Shown: positions 7,675-16,923, numbered from the stretch's first letter. The stretch is DNA of 64,000 nucleotides from an uncultured Mycobacterium sp. (GCA_900078375.1 FLQS01000056.1:48767-112766), one strand, 5' to 3'. Notes: a model not told the origin generated them from the sequence alone. Made by a program: numbers and translations.

Positions 7675-8739
7675 CTAGCCGGTCGCTTCGCGGATGTACT
7701 CGCCGATCTGCCGCAACGAGCGCGTGGCTTCCGGGATCAGCGGAGCAGCGAGCTGGAAATCGTGGATCTGGCCGGGCCACACCCGCACCTCGGTGGGTAC
7801 GCCGGAGGCCGCCAGCCGGCGCGCGGCCAGCCGCGCGTCATGCAGCAGGACCTCCGAGCCCGACACATGGATCAGCGTGCGCGGAAGCCCCGGCTCGATG
7901 TGGTCGAGCGGTTCGTACACGCCCTCGGGTTCACCGTCGACGATGTTCTTGGCGGCCGCCTTGGCGACCAGGGCGACCAGAGCGTCAAAGGCCTTGGGCG
8001 GGAACATCGCATCGGTGTGGATGTTCGGGTGCGTGAGCTTCTGCTCGTGGTCGAGTTGCAGCAGCGGCGAGATGGCCACCAGCGCCGCCGGCTCCTCGCC
8101 GAGCGCTTGCAGCCGCTGCGCCAGCGTCAGCGCGAGGTAGCCGCCCGCAGAGTCGCCGGCCAGCACGATCTGGTCGGGCTCGTAGCCGCGCGTCCGCAAC
8201 CACTGGTAGGCGTCGTAGCAGTCGTCGACGGCGTTGCCGATGGAGTGCTTGGGAATCAGGCGGTAGTCAACGACCAGCACCGGGGAGTCGGCGAACTTCG
8301 ACAGCGCGACCGAGATCCGACTGTGGGAGTTCACGCCGCAGGTCAGGAAGGCGCCACCATGCATGTAGAGCACGACGCGGCGGTTGCCGTCGGCGGGCAG
8401 CACGCCGGGGGCGCGGACCAGCTGCGCGGAGGCGTTGGGCAGCCCAACCGTGGCCCGGACGGTGCCGGGCGTGGGCAGCAACGCCCGGGCGACGAAGTCG
8501 ACCAGGCCGAATGGCCATGGCCAGTGCGGGACGTGACTGAGCACGGACAACGTGGGCCACATGGTGACGCGAGTGCCTATCGAGACCAGTCGCGCGGCGA
8601 CGCTGGGGCCGCTCTCGACGACCTCGACCGGCGCGCCGTCGCTGACGGGATAGCGGCGCGGGCTGTGCGCCCTAGCAGGCCCGCTGCCAGCATTGACACG
8701 ATGCGGGGCCGAAGCCCGGACCTTACTGGGTGCGGTCAT
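7675..8739 (-). CDS. lipU: Alpha/beta-hydrolase of the hormone-sensitive-lipase type (LipU-like)
   Basis: A 354-residue esterase/lipase. The oxyanion motif HGGA is at 127-130, the nucleophile elbow GDSAGG at 195-200 (Ser197), a Glu/Asp acid near SEVLLHDA, and the catalytic His in GQIHDF near residue 326. It probably hydrolyses short to medium acyl esters. The N-terminal 45 residues are basic and Ala/Pro-rich with no clear signal peptide, and are longer than I recall for M. tuberculosis LipU (about 297 residues), so an internal start is possible. It is the first gene upstream of cbs on the minus strand and diverges from a GDSL esterase. Confidence 0.88.
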   Translation of the reverse strand: MTAPSKVRASAPHRVNAGSGPARAHSPRRYPVSDGAPVEVVESGPSVAARLVSIGTRVTMWPTLSVLSHVPHWPWPFGLVDFVARALLPTPGTVRATVGLPNASAQLVRAPGVLPADGNRRVVLYMHGGAFLTCGVNSHSRISVALSKFADSPVLVVDYRLIPKHSIGNAVDDCYDAYQWLRTRGYEPDQIVLAGDSAGGYLALTLAQRLQALGEEPAALVAISPLLQLDHEQKLTHPNIHTDAMFPPKAFDALVALVAKAAAKNIVDGEPEGVYEPLDHIEPGLPRTLIHVSGSEVLLHDARLAARRLAASGVPTEVRVWPGQIHDFQLAAPLIPEATRSLRQIGEYIREATG

Positions 8740-8928
8740 CGCAACACTCCCTACGCCAATGTAGATACGTGTCCCGGGCGATTGAGCGAAGCCCGGTGAC
8801 TTAGCTTGCCACGTGTATTACCTACAACAACTAACGATCTGATTTCTTACCGGATCTGATACCTCTCCGTAATCGCGGGGCCACTGTCGCGACCCGATTC
8901 ACGCCCGAGCAGCACCTAAACTGACCCC
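8740..8928. promoter_or_regulatory. Divergent promoter region lipU / GDSL esterase
   Basis: A 189-bp gap with a direct repeat GATCTGAT at 8836-8843 and 8853-8860 (17-bp period) in an AT-rich stretch, and two ACGTGT hexamers (about 8766 and 8811). The repeats may be regulator half-sites; this is inference. Confidence 0.3.
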
Positions 8929-9894
8929 GTGGGCATACGCGCTTCGCGAAAGTCGACAGCGGCATTGGCAGCGGCGGGAGTTCTGGCTTCCACCGGCACC
9001 GCCGTACTGGGTGCACGCAGTTTGCTCAGCGGGCAAGCGGATCAAGTACGCAACGTCATCCCCAAATCCTGGGACGTTCCACCTCGCGCCGACGGGGTCT
9101 ACGCGCCCGGTGGCGGACCCGTCCGTCGCTGGGAACGGGGTGTGCCGTTCGACCTCCATCTCATGGTCTTCGGGGATTCGACGGCCACCGGATACGGCTG
9201 TCGCACCGGCGACGAGGTGCCCGGAGTGCTGATCGCGCGGGGGTTGGCCGAGGAGTCCGGCAAGTCGATCCGGCTGTCGACCAAAGCGATCGTCGGCGCG
9301 ACGTCGAAGGGCCTGTCCGGTCAGGTCGACGCCATGTTCGTGGCGGGCCCGCCGCCGGACGCGGCGGTGATCATGATCGGTGCCAACGACATCACCGCAC
9401 TCAACGGGCTCAGCGCGTCGGCGCATCGGCTCGGCGCGGCAGTTCAGCGCCTGCGCTCCTCCGGTGCGGTGGTCGTCGTCGGCACATGTCCGGATTTCGG
9501 GGTCATCAAGGAGATCCCGCAGCCACTGCGGTGGACCGCCCGCGCGCGCGGGCTGCGGCTGGCCCGCGCGCAGGCCACCGCGGTGCGCGCCGCCGGTGGC
9601 CTTCCGGTGCCGCTGGCCGACCTCCTGTCGCCTAACTTCCTGCAGGCACCCGAGGTGATGTTCTCCGAGGACCGCTACCACCCGTCGGCGGTGGGATATG
9701 CATTGGCCGCCAACCAGTTGTTGCCTGCGCTGTGCCACGCGCTCGGTGAGTGGACGGGGGAAACGGTTCCCGACCTGCCGTGGGCCACCCGCTCGGAGGT
9801 CCGGGCGTTGACCGACCGGCTGGGACCCCTGGTGAGGCTGCTCCGCCGCCGCACTACCGGGGTCCCCGCACCGATCGTGGTGCCCGCGAGCTAG
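8929..9894 (+). CDS. Exported SGNH/GDSL esterase (Rv1075c-like)
   Basis: A 321-residue serine hydrolase. A hydrophobic N-terminal segment (about 10-32) suggests export or membrane anchoring. Block I is VFGDSTATGYG with catalytic Ser84; block III is MIGANDIT (149-156, the Asn of the oxyanion hole); block V is DRYHPS with Asp248 and His251, the 3-residue spacing expected of the family. The substrate is probably a short acyl ester. The GTG start fits the family and follows a short divergent promoter region. It is followed 44 bp later by fadA3 on the same strand. Confidence 0.92.
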   Translation: MGIRASRKSTAALAAAGVLASTGTAVLGARSLLSGQADQVRNVIPKSWDVPPRADGVYAPGGGPVRRWERGVPFDLHLMVFGDSTATGYGCRTGDEVPGVLIARGLAEESGKSIRLSTKAIVGATSKGLSGQVDAMFVAGPPPDAAVIMIGANDITALNGLSASAHRLGAAVQRLRSSGAVVVVGTCPDFGVIKEIPQPLRWTARARGLRLARAQATAVRAAGGLPVPLADLLSPNFLQAPEVMFSEDRYHPSAVGYALAANQLLPALCHALGEWTGETVPDLPWATRSEVRALTDRLGPLVRLLRRRTTGVPAPIVVPAS

Positions 9895-9938
9895 GTTCGT
9901 GTGCAGTCGTCGCTGCACACCTCACGAGGAGCCATCTC

Positions 9939-11156
9939 ATGCCCGAAGCCGTCATCGTTTCCACTGCCCGCTCGCCGATCGGGCGCGCGTACAAGGGGTC
10001 GCTGGCCACCATCCGCCCGGACGATCTGGCCGCGCAGATGGTGCGCGCCGCCCTGGACAAGGTGCCCTCGCTGGATCCCCGCGAGATCGACGACCTGATC
10101 ATGGGATGTGGGCAGCCCGGCGGTGAGTCGGGGTTCAACATCGGCCGCGTCGTGGGCGTCGAGCTGGGTTACGACTTCCTGCCGGGCACCACGGTGAACC
10201 GGTACTGCTCGTCGTCACTGCAGAGCACCCGGATGGCGTTCCATGCGATCAAGGCCGGCGAGGGCCACGCGTTCATCTCGGCCGGGGTGGAGACCGTCTC
10301 GCAGTTCGGCAAGGGCAGCGCCGACGGCTGGCCGGATACGAAGAACTCGCTGTTCGACGAGGCGCAGGAACGTTCGACGGCCGGTGCCGCCGGTGCCGAG
10401 GAGTGGCACGATCCCCGCGAAGACGGCCTGATTCCCGACGTGTACATCGCCATGGGCCAGACCGCCGAGAACGTGGCGCTGCACACCGGGATCAGCCGTG
10501 AGGACCAGGACCACTGGGGCGTACGTTCGCAGAACCGCGCCGAGGAGGCCATCAACAGCGGCTTCTTCGCACGGGAGATCGTGCCGGTGACGCTGCCCGA
10601 CGGCACCGTCGTCAGCACTGACGACGGTCCGCGCGCAGGTACCACCTACGAGAAGATCAGCCAGCTCAAGCCGGTATTCCGGCCCAACGGCACGATCACC
10701 GCCGGCAACGCCTGCCCGCTCAACGACGGCGCCGCGGCGCTGGTGATCGTCTCCGACACCAAGGCCAAGGAGTTGGGGCTGACCCCGCTGGCGCGCGTCG
10801 TGTCGACCGGGGTGTCGGGGTTGTCGCCGGAGATCATGGGGCTGGGCCCGATCGAGGCCGTCACGAAGGCGCTGGCTCAGGCGAAGATGTCGATCTCCGA
10901 CATCGACCTGTACGAGATCAACGAGGCGTTCGCCGTGCAGGTGCTCGGCTCGGCGCGGGCGCTGGGGATGGACGAGGACAAGCTCAATGTCTCCGGCGGC
11001 GCGATCGCGCTCGGGCATCCGTTCGGTATGACGGGTGCGCGGATCACGGCCACGCTGCTGAACAACCTGCAGACCTACGACAAGACGTTCGGCATCGAGA
11101 CGATGTGCGTCGGCGGCGGCCAGGGCATGGCCATGGTCATCGAGCGGCTGTCCTAA
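9939..11156 (+). CDS. fadA3: Acetyl-CoA acyltransferase (thiolase) FadA3
   Basis: A 405-residue thiolase for the last step of beta-oxidation. The catalytic triad is intact: nucleophile Cys90 in NRYCSSS, His360 in GGAIALGHPFG, and Cys390 in MCVGGGQG; NEAFAVQ is also present. The start at 9939 was chosen over an upstream in-frame ATG at 9750 because it gives the conserved MPEAVIVSTARSPIG, has CACGAGGAG at good spacing, and the earlier start would run through the esterase gene. A perfect terminator hairpin lies 77 bp downstream. Confidence 0.95.
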   Translation: MPEAVIVSTARSPIGRAYKGSLATIRPDDLAAQMVRAALDKVPSLDPREIDDLIMGCGQPGGESGFNIGRVVGVELGYDFLPGTTVNRYCSSSLQSTRMAFHAIKAGEGHAFISAGVETVSQFGKGSADGWPDTKNSLFDEAQERSTAGAAGAEEWHDPREDGLIPDVYIAMGQTAENVALHTGISREDQDHWGVRSQNRAEEAINSGFFAREIVPVTLPDGTVVSTDDGPRAGTTYEKISQLKPVFRPNGTITAGNACPLNDGAAALVIVSDTKAKELGLTPLARVVSTGVSGLSPEIMGLGPIEAVTKALAQAKMSISDIDLYEINEAFAVQVLGSARALGMDEDKLNVSGGAIALGHPFGMTGARITATLLNNLQTYDKTFGIETMCVGGGQGMAMVIERLS

Positions 11157-11232
11157 TTTGCATTGAGTCAGACCTCAGAGCGGCGATTCCTTCGACTTCA
11201 TCGCACTGACGTCTGACTAGAAGCGCATACGA

Positions 11233-11263
11233 CAAAGCCCCGGCCGTGCAGGCCGGGGCTTTG
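11233..11263. terminator. Bidirectional terminator between fadA3 and Bax-inhibitor gene
   Basis: CAAAGCCCCGGCC (11233-11245) and GGCCGGGGCTTTG (11251-11263) form a perfect 13-bp stem with a 5-base loop, flanked by A and T runs within the stem ends. It lies between two convergent genes (stops at 11156 and 11277), so it can serve both. Confidence 0.92.
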
Positions 11264-11276
11264 TGCGCGAGAGCAG

Positions 11277-12125
11277 CTAGCGACTCTGGAAGTACGACAG
11301 CAGTCGCAGGATCTCCAGGTACAGCCAGACCAGCGTCACCGTCAGGCCGAGGGCCACGCCCCAGGCCGCCTTCTCCGGGGCGCCGGCGCGGATCATCTGG
11401 TCCGCGGCGTCGAAGTCGATCAGGAAGCTGAAGGCCGCGAGCGCGATGACGAACAGCGAGAAGATGATCGCGATCGGACCACCGCTGCGCAGGCCGAGAC
11501 CTTCGCCGCCGCCAACACCGAACATCGCCAACACGAAGTTGCCGAGGATCAGCACCAGCACCCCGACCATGCCCGCGACGATCATGCGGGTGAACTTCGG
11601 GGTCACCCGGATGGCGCCGGTCTTGTACACGACGAGCATGCCGAAGAACACGCCGATGGTGCCGAGCACTGCCTGGCTGATCATCACGCCGGCGTTGGCG
11701 CCGGACACGACGACGTTGGCGAAGATGAACGAGACGGCGCCGACGAACAGGCCTTCCAGCGCCGCGTAGCTGAGCACGATGGCCGGGTTGTCCTGCTTGC
11801 GCCCGAACGTCGCGACCAGCACCAGAGCCAGGCCACCGAGCGCACCGATCAGGGTGAACGGCATGGCCAGCGCGAGGTTGGCCGACACCAGGAAGTAGGA
11901 GATGACGGCGACGACCGACAGCACACCCAGGGTGATGCCGGTCTTGGTGACGACGTCATCGATCGTCATGGGCCGCGAGACACCGGTCTGCGGCTGATAC
12001 TGCGCGGTATAGGGGTCGGCCTGGTAGGCCACCTGCTGGGCACCGGCGACGCCGGTACCGAATTGTGCGTATCCGCCCTGCTGCTTAGGCAGTGAACGAA
12101 ATACCGGGTTGCTGGTTTCCCGCAC
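11277..12125 (-). CDS. Bax inhibitor-1/YccA-family membrane protein (Rv1072-like)
   Basis: A 282-residue protein with a soluble N-terminal stretch of about 65 residues rich in Gln, Tyr and Pro, followed by seven predicted membrane segments from about residue 68 to 275. The UPF0005 region includes FLIDFDAADQMIRAGAPEKAAWGVALGLTVTLVWLYLEILRLLSYF at the C-terminus, with the paired Asp residues (FDAAD) that act as a pH-sensing diad in bacterial BI-1 homologues. These are calcium-leak or stress proteins elsewhere; the mycobacterial role is unknown. It diverges from echA9 across a 227-bp gap. Confidence 0.92.
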   Translation of the reverse strand: MRETSNPVFRSLPKQQGGYAQFGTGVAGAQQVAYQADPYTAQYQPQTGVSRPMTIDDVVTKTGITLGVLSVVAVISYFLVSANLALAMPFTLIGALGGLALVLVATFGRKQDNPAIVLSYAALEGLFVGAVSFIFANVVVSGANAGVMISQAVLGTIGVFFGMLVVYKTGAIRVTPKFTRMIVAGMVGVLVLILGNFVLAMFGVGGGEGLGLRSGGPIAIIFSLFVIALAAFSFLIDFDAADQMIRAGAPEKAAWGVALGLTVTLVWLYLEILRLLSYFQSR

Positions 12126-12352
12126 CGTCGGAATCCTCTCCTGGAAGTCGCGTAACGCACCGTCAACGAACGGCGCCTCGAACCGGTTCCCAGGAAGTCC
12201 ACAACATTCTTCCCGGCGTGTCCGGCCCTACGAAGCCTGACCTTACCTGTGGACGACAGCTGGTGGGTGCTGATCTAGATCGGCCCAATGGTACTTTCCA
12301 CCTGAGATTGGTAGGACATCCAACCTTTTAGGACCGGAAGGACCTCACTGTC
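12126..12352. promoter_or_regulatory. Divergent intergenic region upstream of echA9
   Basis: A 227-bp region between the Bax-inhibitor gene and echA9. It holds the 10-bp palindrome GATCTAGATC near 12270. No recognisable transcription factor box was identified. It must hold both promoters. Confidence 0.3.
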
Positions 12353-13402
12353 GTGACGGCTGAATCCGACGAAGTCTTGACCCGTGTCGACGGTGGCATC
12401 GGCTTCCTGACGCTCAATCGCCCGAAGGCCATCAACTCGCTGACCCACAACATGGTCACGATCATCGCCAAGACACTCACCGAATGGGCGGACGACGACA
12501 GCGTGCGTGCGGTGGTTCTCACCGGCGCCGGCGAGCGTGGCCTCTGCGCCGGCGGTGACGTCGTCGCCGTCTACAACAGTGCCCGTGCCGACGGCTCCGA
12601 GGTGCGCAAGTTCTGGTTCGACGAGTACCGGCTCAACGCGCAGATCGCCAACTACCCCAAGCCGTACGTGGCGATCATGGACGGCATCGTGATGGGCGGC
12701 GGCGTCGGGGTTGCCGCGCACGGCAGCGTCCGGGTGGTGACCGACACCTCCAAGATCGCCATGCCCGAGGTCGGGATCGGATTGATACCCGACGTCGGCG
12801 GCTCCTACCTGCTGGCCAGGGCACCCGGCGGGCTCGGCCTGCACGCCGCGCTCTCCGGCGTGCCGTTCGCCGCGGCCGACGCCATCGCGCTCGGATTGGC
12901 CGACCATTACATCCCGCACGAGGCGATCGAGGGGTTCATCGCCACGATCGTCACCGACGGCGTGGACGTGGCCGTGAAGGCCTTCGCCATCGATCCCCCA
13001 CCGAGTCACTTTCTGGCCCAGCGGTATTGGATCGACGAGTGCTACGCCAGAGAGACGCTGACCGATATCGTCGCCGCCCTGCGCGGCCACGACGAAGACG
13101 AGGCCAAGGAAGCCGCGAATCTTATCGCGTCGCGCTCCCCCATCGCGGCGTCGGTCGCGCTAGCCTCGATTCGCCGGGCCGGCAAGCTCGACACGTTGGA
13201 AGATGTTCTGGTGCAGGAGTACCGGGTGTCGTCGGCGGCGGCTCGCTCCCACGACCTGGTAGAGGGGATCCGCGCCCAGATCATCGATAAGGATCGCAAC
13301 CCGAAGTGGAACCCACCGTCGCTGGCGGCGGTGACCGACGAGGATGTGGAACGGTACTTCGCGCCGGCCGACCCGGACCTGACTTTCGAGGAGCACACGT
13401 GA
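12353..13402 (+). CDS. echA9: Enoyl-CoA hydratase/isomerase family, 3-hydroxyisobutyryl-CoA hydrolase type (EchA9)
   Basis: A 349-residue crotonase-fold protein. The length and the C-terminal extension (HFLAQRYWIDECYARETLTDIVAALRG) mark the 3-hydroxyisobutyryl-CoA hydrolase branch, which acts in valine catabolism. The first oxyanion segment is GAGERGLCAGGDV, the second is MDGIVMGGGVGVAAHG, followed by AMPEVGIGLIPDVGGSYLLAR with the catalytic Glu. The GTG start follows GGAAGGACC. The stop overlaps the start of echA8 (GTGA), so the two are translationally coupled. The substrate is inferred from the family. Confidence 0.92.
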   Translation: MTAESDEVLTRVDGGIGFLTLNRPKAINSLTHNMVTIIAKTLTEWADDDSVRAVVLTGAGERGLCAGGDVVAVYNSARADGSEVRKFWFDEYRLNAQIANYPKPYVAIMDGIVMGGGVGVAAHGSVRVVTDTSKIAMPEVGIGLIPDVGGSYLLARAPGGLGLHAALSGVPFAAADAIALGLADHYIPHEAIEGFIATIVTDGVDVAVKAFAIDPPPSHFLAQRYWIDECYARETLTDIVAALRGHDEDEAKEAANLIASRSPIAASVALASIRRAGKLDTLEDVLVQEYRVSSAAARSHDLVEGIRAQIIDKDRNPKWNPPSLAAVTDEDVERYFAPADPDLTFEEHT

Positions 13403-14184
13403 GCCCCCAAACGAGCTTTGAAACCATCCTGGTCGACCGCGACGAGCGAGTCGGCACCATCACGCTCAACCGCCCCCAGGCGCTCAACGCCCTCAACAGC
13501 CAGGTGATGGTCGAGGTCACCACGGCCGCTGCCGAATTCGACGCCGATCCCGGTATCGGTGCCATCGTGATCACCGGCAGCGCCAAGGCGTTCGCCGCCG
13601 GCGCCGACATCAAGGAGATGGCCACCCTCTCGTTCTCAGAGGTCTTCGACGCCGACTTCTTCGCGGCCTGGGGCAAGCTCGCCGCCGTCCGCACCCCGAC
13701 CATCGCCGCAGTGGCCGGTTACGCCTTGGGCGGCGGCTGTGAGCTGGCGATGATGTGTGACGTGCTGATCGCCGCCGACACCGCGAAGTTCGGTCAGCCC
13801 GAGATCAAACTCGGTGTGCTGCCGGGCATGGGTGGCTCGCAGCGGCTGACCCGCGCGATCGGCAAGGCCAAGGCGATGGACCTGATCCTGACTGGTCGCA
13901 CGATCGACGCCGCCGAGGCAGAACGCAGCGGCCTGGTGTCCCGGGTCGTGCCCGCCGATGATCTGCTCACCGAGGCCAAAGCCGTCGCAACGACGATTTC
14001 GCAGATGTCGCGTTCGGCCGCGCGAATGGCCAAGGAGGCCGTCAACCGCGCCTTCGAATCCACCCTCACCGAGGGGCTGCTCTACGAACGCCGGCTGTTC
14101 CACTCCGCCTTCGCCACCGACGACCAAACCGAGGGCATGGCCGCCTTCACCGAGAAACGCACTCCGAACTTCACGCACCGCTAA
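13399..14184 (+). CDS. echA8: Enoyl-CoA hydratase EchA8
   Basis: A 261-residue crotonase that hydrates trans-2-enoyl-CoA in beta-oxidation. The two catalytic glutamates are Glu115 (GGGCELAMMCD) and Glu135 (FGQPEIKLGVLPGMGG), with the usual 20-residue spacing; the first oxyanion loop is FAAGADIKEM. The GTG at 13399 overlaps the echA9 stop by 4 bp and gives a length close to the 257-residue M. tuberculosis protein; an upstream in-frame ATG at 13306 lies inside echA9 and was rejected. Confidence 0.95.
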   Translation: MSPQTSFETILVDRDERVGTITLNRPQALNALNSQVMVEVTTAAAEFDADPGIGAIVITGSAKAFAAGADIKEMATLSFSEVFDADFFAAWGKLAAVRTPTIAAVAGYALGGGCELAMMCDVLIAADTAKFGQPEIKLGVLPGMGGSQRLTRAIGKAKAMDLILTGRTIDAAEAERSGLVSRVVPADDLLTEAKAVATTISQMSRSAARMAKEAVNRAFESTLTEGLLYERRLFHSAFATDDQTEGMAAFTEKRTPNFTHR

Positions 14185-14193
14185 GGTGCTGTC

Positions 14194-15918
14194 GTGAGCG
14201 AAGCCGAGCCGCAGCAGCCCGAACCCACCGACTCGGCGCTCGCGACCGAGCAGCCCCCGGCGCCAGAGCCCGAACCCGAGCCCAAACCGGACTGGTGGCA
14301 GCGGCGCTACACCTTCACCGGCACCGCGGTGGGTCTGGTCTTCCTCGGTCTTTCACTCAGCCCGTCGCTGCTCCCGCGCGGACCGCTGTTCCAAGGCCTG
14401 GTGAGCGGCGCCGCCGGCGCTATCGGCTACGGCCTCGGCGTCTTTGGCGTCTGGTTGGTGACTTTCATGTTGTCGCGGCCTGCCAGCCCGCATCCACCAC
14501 GATGGGCCTGGCCGGTACTCGTTATCGTCGGCGCCATCTGGCTGGTCCTCACGATCTACTGGTTTCACATCTGGCAGGACCACGTCCGCGACCTGATGGG
14601 TGTGCCACGGCTGAAGTGGTACAACTACCCGCAAGCCGGGTTGATCGGCGTGATCGCGTTGTTCGTGTTCGTCGAAATCGGCCAGCTGGTCGGCAAACTC
14701 GTCAGATTCCTGGTGCGTCAGCTGAATCGCTTTGCGCCGCCGCGTGTTTCGTTCGTGGTTGTGGTCGCGATACTGCTGAGCGTGGCGATCGCGCTGCTCA
14801 ACGGCATTGTGGTCAGGGGCGGTATGAGCTTCCTGAACAGCACCTTCGCCTCGGTCAACGACGAGATGGATTCGGACAATCCGGCACCGACCACGCCGCT
14901 GCGCTCGGGCGGGCCGGGCTCGCTGGTCACCTGGGATACGTTGGGCCATCAGGGCCGCGTCTTCGTCTCCGGTGGCCCAACCGTCGAGCAGCTGACGAAA
15001 TTCAACGGCACGCCCGCGGTCGAACCGATCCGGGCCTACGCCGGCAAGAACTCCGCCAAGAACATCAAGGCGGCCGCCGATCTCGCCGCCAGGGAGCTGG
15101 AGCGGGCGGGCGGGTTCAAGCGCAAGGTCATCGCGGTCGCGACGACGACGGGAACGGGCTGGATCAACGAGGCCGAAGCCTCCGCGCTGGAGTACATGTA
15201 CAACGGCGACACCGCGATCGTGAGCATGCAGTACTCATTCCTGCCGAGTTGGCTGTCGTTCCTGGTGGACAAGGAGAACGCGCGTCAGGCCGGCCAGGCA
15301 TTGTTCGAGGCGGTCGACGCCCGGTTGCGCGAACTGCCCGAGGCGCAGCGGCCCAAGATCGTGGTGTTCGGCGAAAGTCTGGGATCGTTCGGCGGTGAGG
15401 CACCGTTCCTGAGCCCGAACAACATCATCGCGCGCACCGACGGGGCGCTGTTCTCCGGCCCGACGTTCAACAACACGATGTGGGACGACGTCACGGTCAA
15501 CCGCGACGACGGCTCGTCGATGTGGCTACCGATCTTCGACGACGGCCAGAACATCCGGTTCGCCGCGCGCCCAGACAACTTGGGCCGTCCCGACAAACCG
15601 TGGGGGTACCCGCGGATCGTCTACCTGCAGCACGCCTCGGACCCGATCACGTGGTGGAACCCCGATCTGCTGTTCTCCGAACCGGATTGGCTGCGCGAAC
15701 CGCGGGGCTACGACGTGTCCGAGGACATGTACTGGATTCCGATCGTGACGTTCCTGCAGGTGTCCGCCGATATGGCGGTGGCCGTCGACGTGCCCGACGG
15801 GCACGGGCACCGCTACGTGCGCGACGTGGTCAACGCGTGGGCAGCGATTCTGCAGCCACCGGGGTGGACGGCAGAGAAGACGGATCGGCTTCGGGGAATC
15901 GTTCAAGCGCCGGAGTGA
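14194..15918 (+). CDS. Polytopic membrane alpha/beta-hydrolase (Rv1069c-like)
   Basis: A 574-residue protein. Residues 1-32 are Pro/Glu-rich; membrane segments lie at about 42-60, 68-94, 106-125, 148-170 and 184-208. The remainder is a soluble alpha/beta-hydrolase-like domain with the nucleophile elbow GESLGSFGGE (Ser395) and a likely catalytic His near DGHGHRY. The domain probably faces outside the membrane, by topology inference. The substrate is unknown. It starts 9 bp after echA8 and is likely in the same transcript. Its 3' end overlaps the convergent rhodanese gene by 89 bp. Confidence 0.87.
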   Translation: MSEAEPQQPEPTDSALATEQPPAPEPEPEPKPDWWQRRYTFTGTAVGLVFLGLSLSPSLLPRGPLFQGLVSGAAGAIGYGLGVFGVWLVTFMLSRPASPHPPRWAWPVLVIVGAIWLVLTIYWFHIWQDHVRDLMGVPRLKWYNYPQAGLIGVIALFVFVEIGQLVGKLVRFLVRQLNRFAPPRVSFVVVVAILLSVAIALLNGIVVRGGMSFLNSTFASVNDEMDSDNPAPTTPLRSGGPGSLVTWDTLGHQGRVFVSGGPTVEQLTKFNGTPAVEPIRAYAGKNSAKNIKAAADLAARELERAGGFKRKVIAVATTTGTGWINEAEASALEYMYNGDTAIVSMQYSFLPSWLSFLVDKENARQAGQALFEAVDARLRELPEAQRPKIVVFGESLGSFGGEAPFLSPNNIIARTDGALFSGPTFNNTMWDDVTVNRDDGSSMWLPIFDDGQNIRFAARPDNLGRPDKPWGYPRIVYLQHASDPITWWNPDLLFSEPDWLREPRGYDVSEDMYWIPIVTFLQVSADMAVAVDVPDGHGHRYVRDVVNAWAAILQPPGWTAEKTDRLRGIVQAPE

Positions 15919-16303
15919 GTTCGGCGAGCACGCCGGCCTCGACGAGTGCCTCATATCCGCCGATGACGTCGGTGGCCCGGTGCAGACCGAGGTCCAGCAA
16001 TGACACGGCGGCCAGGCTCGAGGTGTAGCCCTGGGAGCACAACACCACCCATTCGACATCGTGGTCTTTCGCTTGGGGCAGGCGAGAGTCGCTGGTCGGG
16101 TCGCACCGCCACTCCAGCACATTGCGTTCGATTACGAGCGCGGCTGCCGTCTCCCCTTCGACAGCTCGCTGGGCCGCCGGGCGGATGTCCACCAGAATCC
16201 CGCCGCGACGCAGGGCAGCCGGGACTTCGGTGGCCTCCAATCGGCGCAGCCGCCCCCTCGCGACGGCCAGGATGCGATCGATTCGGCTGGTCATCGAAAT
16301 CAT
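15830..16303 (-). CDS. Rhodanese-like sulfurtransferase partner of cysteine dioxygenase
   Basis: A 157-residue single rhodanese domain. The active-site loop is CSQGYTSS with Cys89; LVDIRPAAQR (38-47) is the usual CH2A-like segment and GGYEALVEAG ends the domain near residue 126. It starts within the stop of the cysteine dioxygenase gene (4-bp ATGA overlap), so it probably handles sulfane sulfur or persulfide produced during cysteine breakdown. The last 30 residues are non-conserved and encoded opposite the 3' end of the membrane hydrolase, an unusually long tail-to-tail overlap. Confidence 0.88.
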   Translation of the reverse strand: MISMTSRIDRILAVARGRLRRLEATEVPAALRRGGILVDIRPAAQRAVEGETAAALVIERNVLEWRCDPTSDSRLPQAKDHDVEWVVLCSQGYTSSLAAVSLLDLGLHRATDVIGGYEALVEAGVLAELTPALERFPEADPSSLPSTPVAAESLPTR

Positions 16304-16872
16304 TGTCCTTCGGGTTCGTCGGTCAGCTCAGTGCGCGTGCGGCGCAACGTGCTGCGTTCGGTCACTTCGTAATACGACATCGCGGTCAGCGGCGGCGAGT
16401 AGGCGTGCACGCTCAGCGTGGCTGCGGTGGGCGGCGCAATAACGGGCGCCACTGTCGGCGCACGAACCACGTCGTGAACCCAGCCCAGCGGAAATGCCGC
16501 CTGATCCCCGGCATCGAGGCGACGGCGATGCAATCGCTCACCGTCCCAACGGTATTCGTGTAACGCACCGGAGAGCACCGTGAGCGCACCCAACGATCCG
16601 CCGTGGTCGTGCAGTTCGGTGAAATGGCCAGGGACCCAGCTGATCAGCCAGACGTCGAGCTCGTCGTCGGCATATAACCGGGTGAACCACCGTTCGTCGG
16701 TGGGTGGCCCGCCGGCCGGCAACCGGTCGTTGAACTGACCGCGCAACACCTCATCGGCGTACCGGTCGGTGGCGTGCAACAGGTCGGGCAACCGCAACCG
16801 GGTCGGTGCGGATACCGCCGGAGCAGTGGCGGGAAACGTGGCAAGGGAAAGGGCAGCGCCCGAATGCGGCAT
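16300..16872 (-). CDS. Cysteine dioxygenase family protein
   Basis: A 190-residue cupin of the type I cysteine dioxygenase family, which oxidises cysteine to cysteine sulfinate with non-heme iron. Iron ligands are His88 and His90 in ELHDHGGSLGAL and His133 in PLGWVHDVV. The C-terminal SVHAYSPPLTAMSYYEV supplies the conserved Tyr region. It is followed by a coupled rhodanese gene and preceded by a short leader ORF ending in two Cys codons, which points to cysteine-responsive control. There is no obvious Shine-Dalgarno at the ATG. A related thiol dioxygenase substrate (3-mercaptopropionate) cannot be excluded. Confidence 0.9.
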   Translation of the reverse strand: MPHSGAALSLATFPATAPAVSAPTRLRLPDLLHATDRYADEVLRGQFNDRLPAGGPPTDERWFTRLYADDELDVWLISWVPGHFTELHDHGGSLGALTVLSGALHEYRWDGERLHRRRLDAGDQAAFPLGWVHDVVRAPTVAPVIAPPTAATLSVHAYSPPLTAMSYYEVTERSTLRRTRTELTDEPEGQ

Positions 16873-16923
16873 GACGAGGGACTTTCGGAGATTGCAGGGG
16901 CAAATCGGGGGTTGGGCTAACGC

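Noticed and set aside
11166..11217. GTCAGAC ... GTCTGAC inverted repeat between fadA3 and the terminator
   Set aside because: Arms are 7 bp and about 37 bp apart in a non-promoter region; the strong 13-bp hairpin downstream explains termination.
12270..12279. GATCTAGATC palindrome upstream of echA9 as an operator
   Set aside because: Only 10 bp, no second copy in the window, and no match to a known regulator motif.
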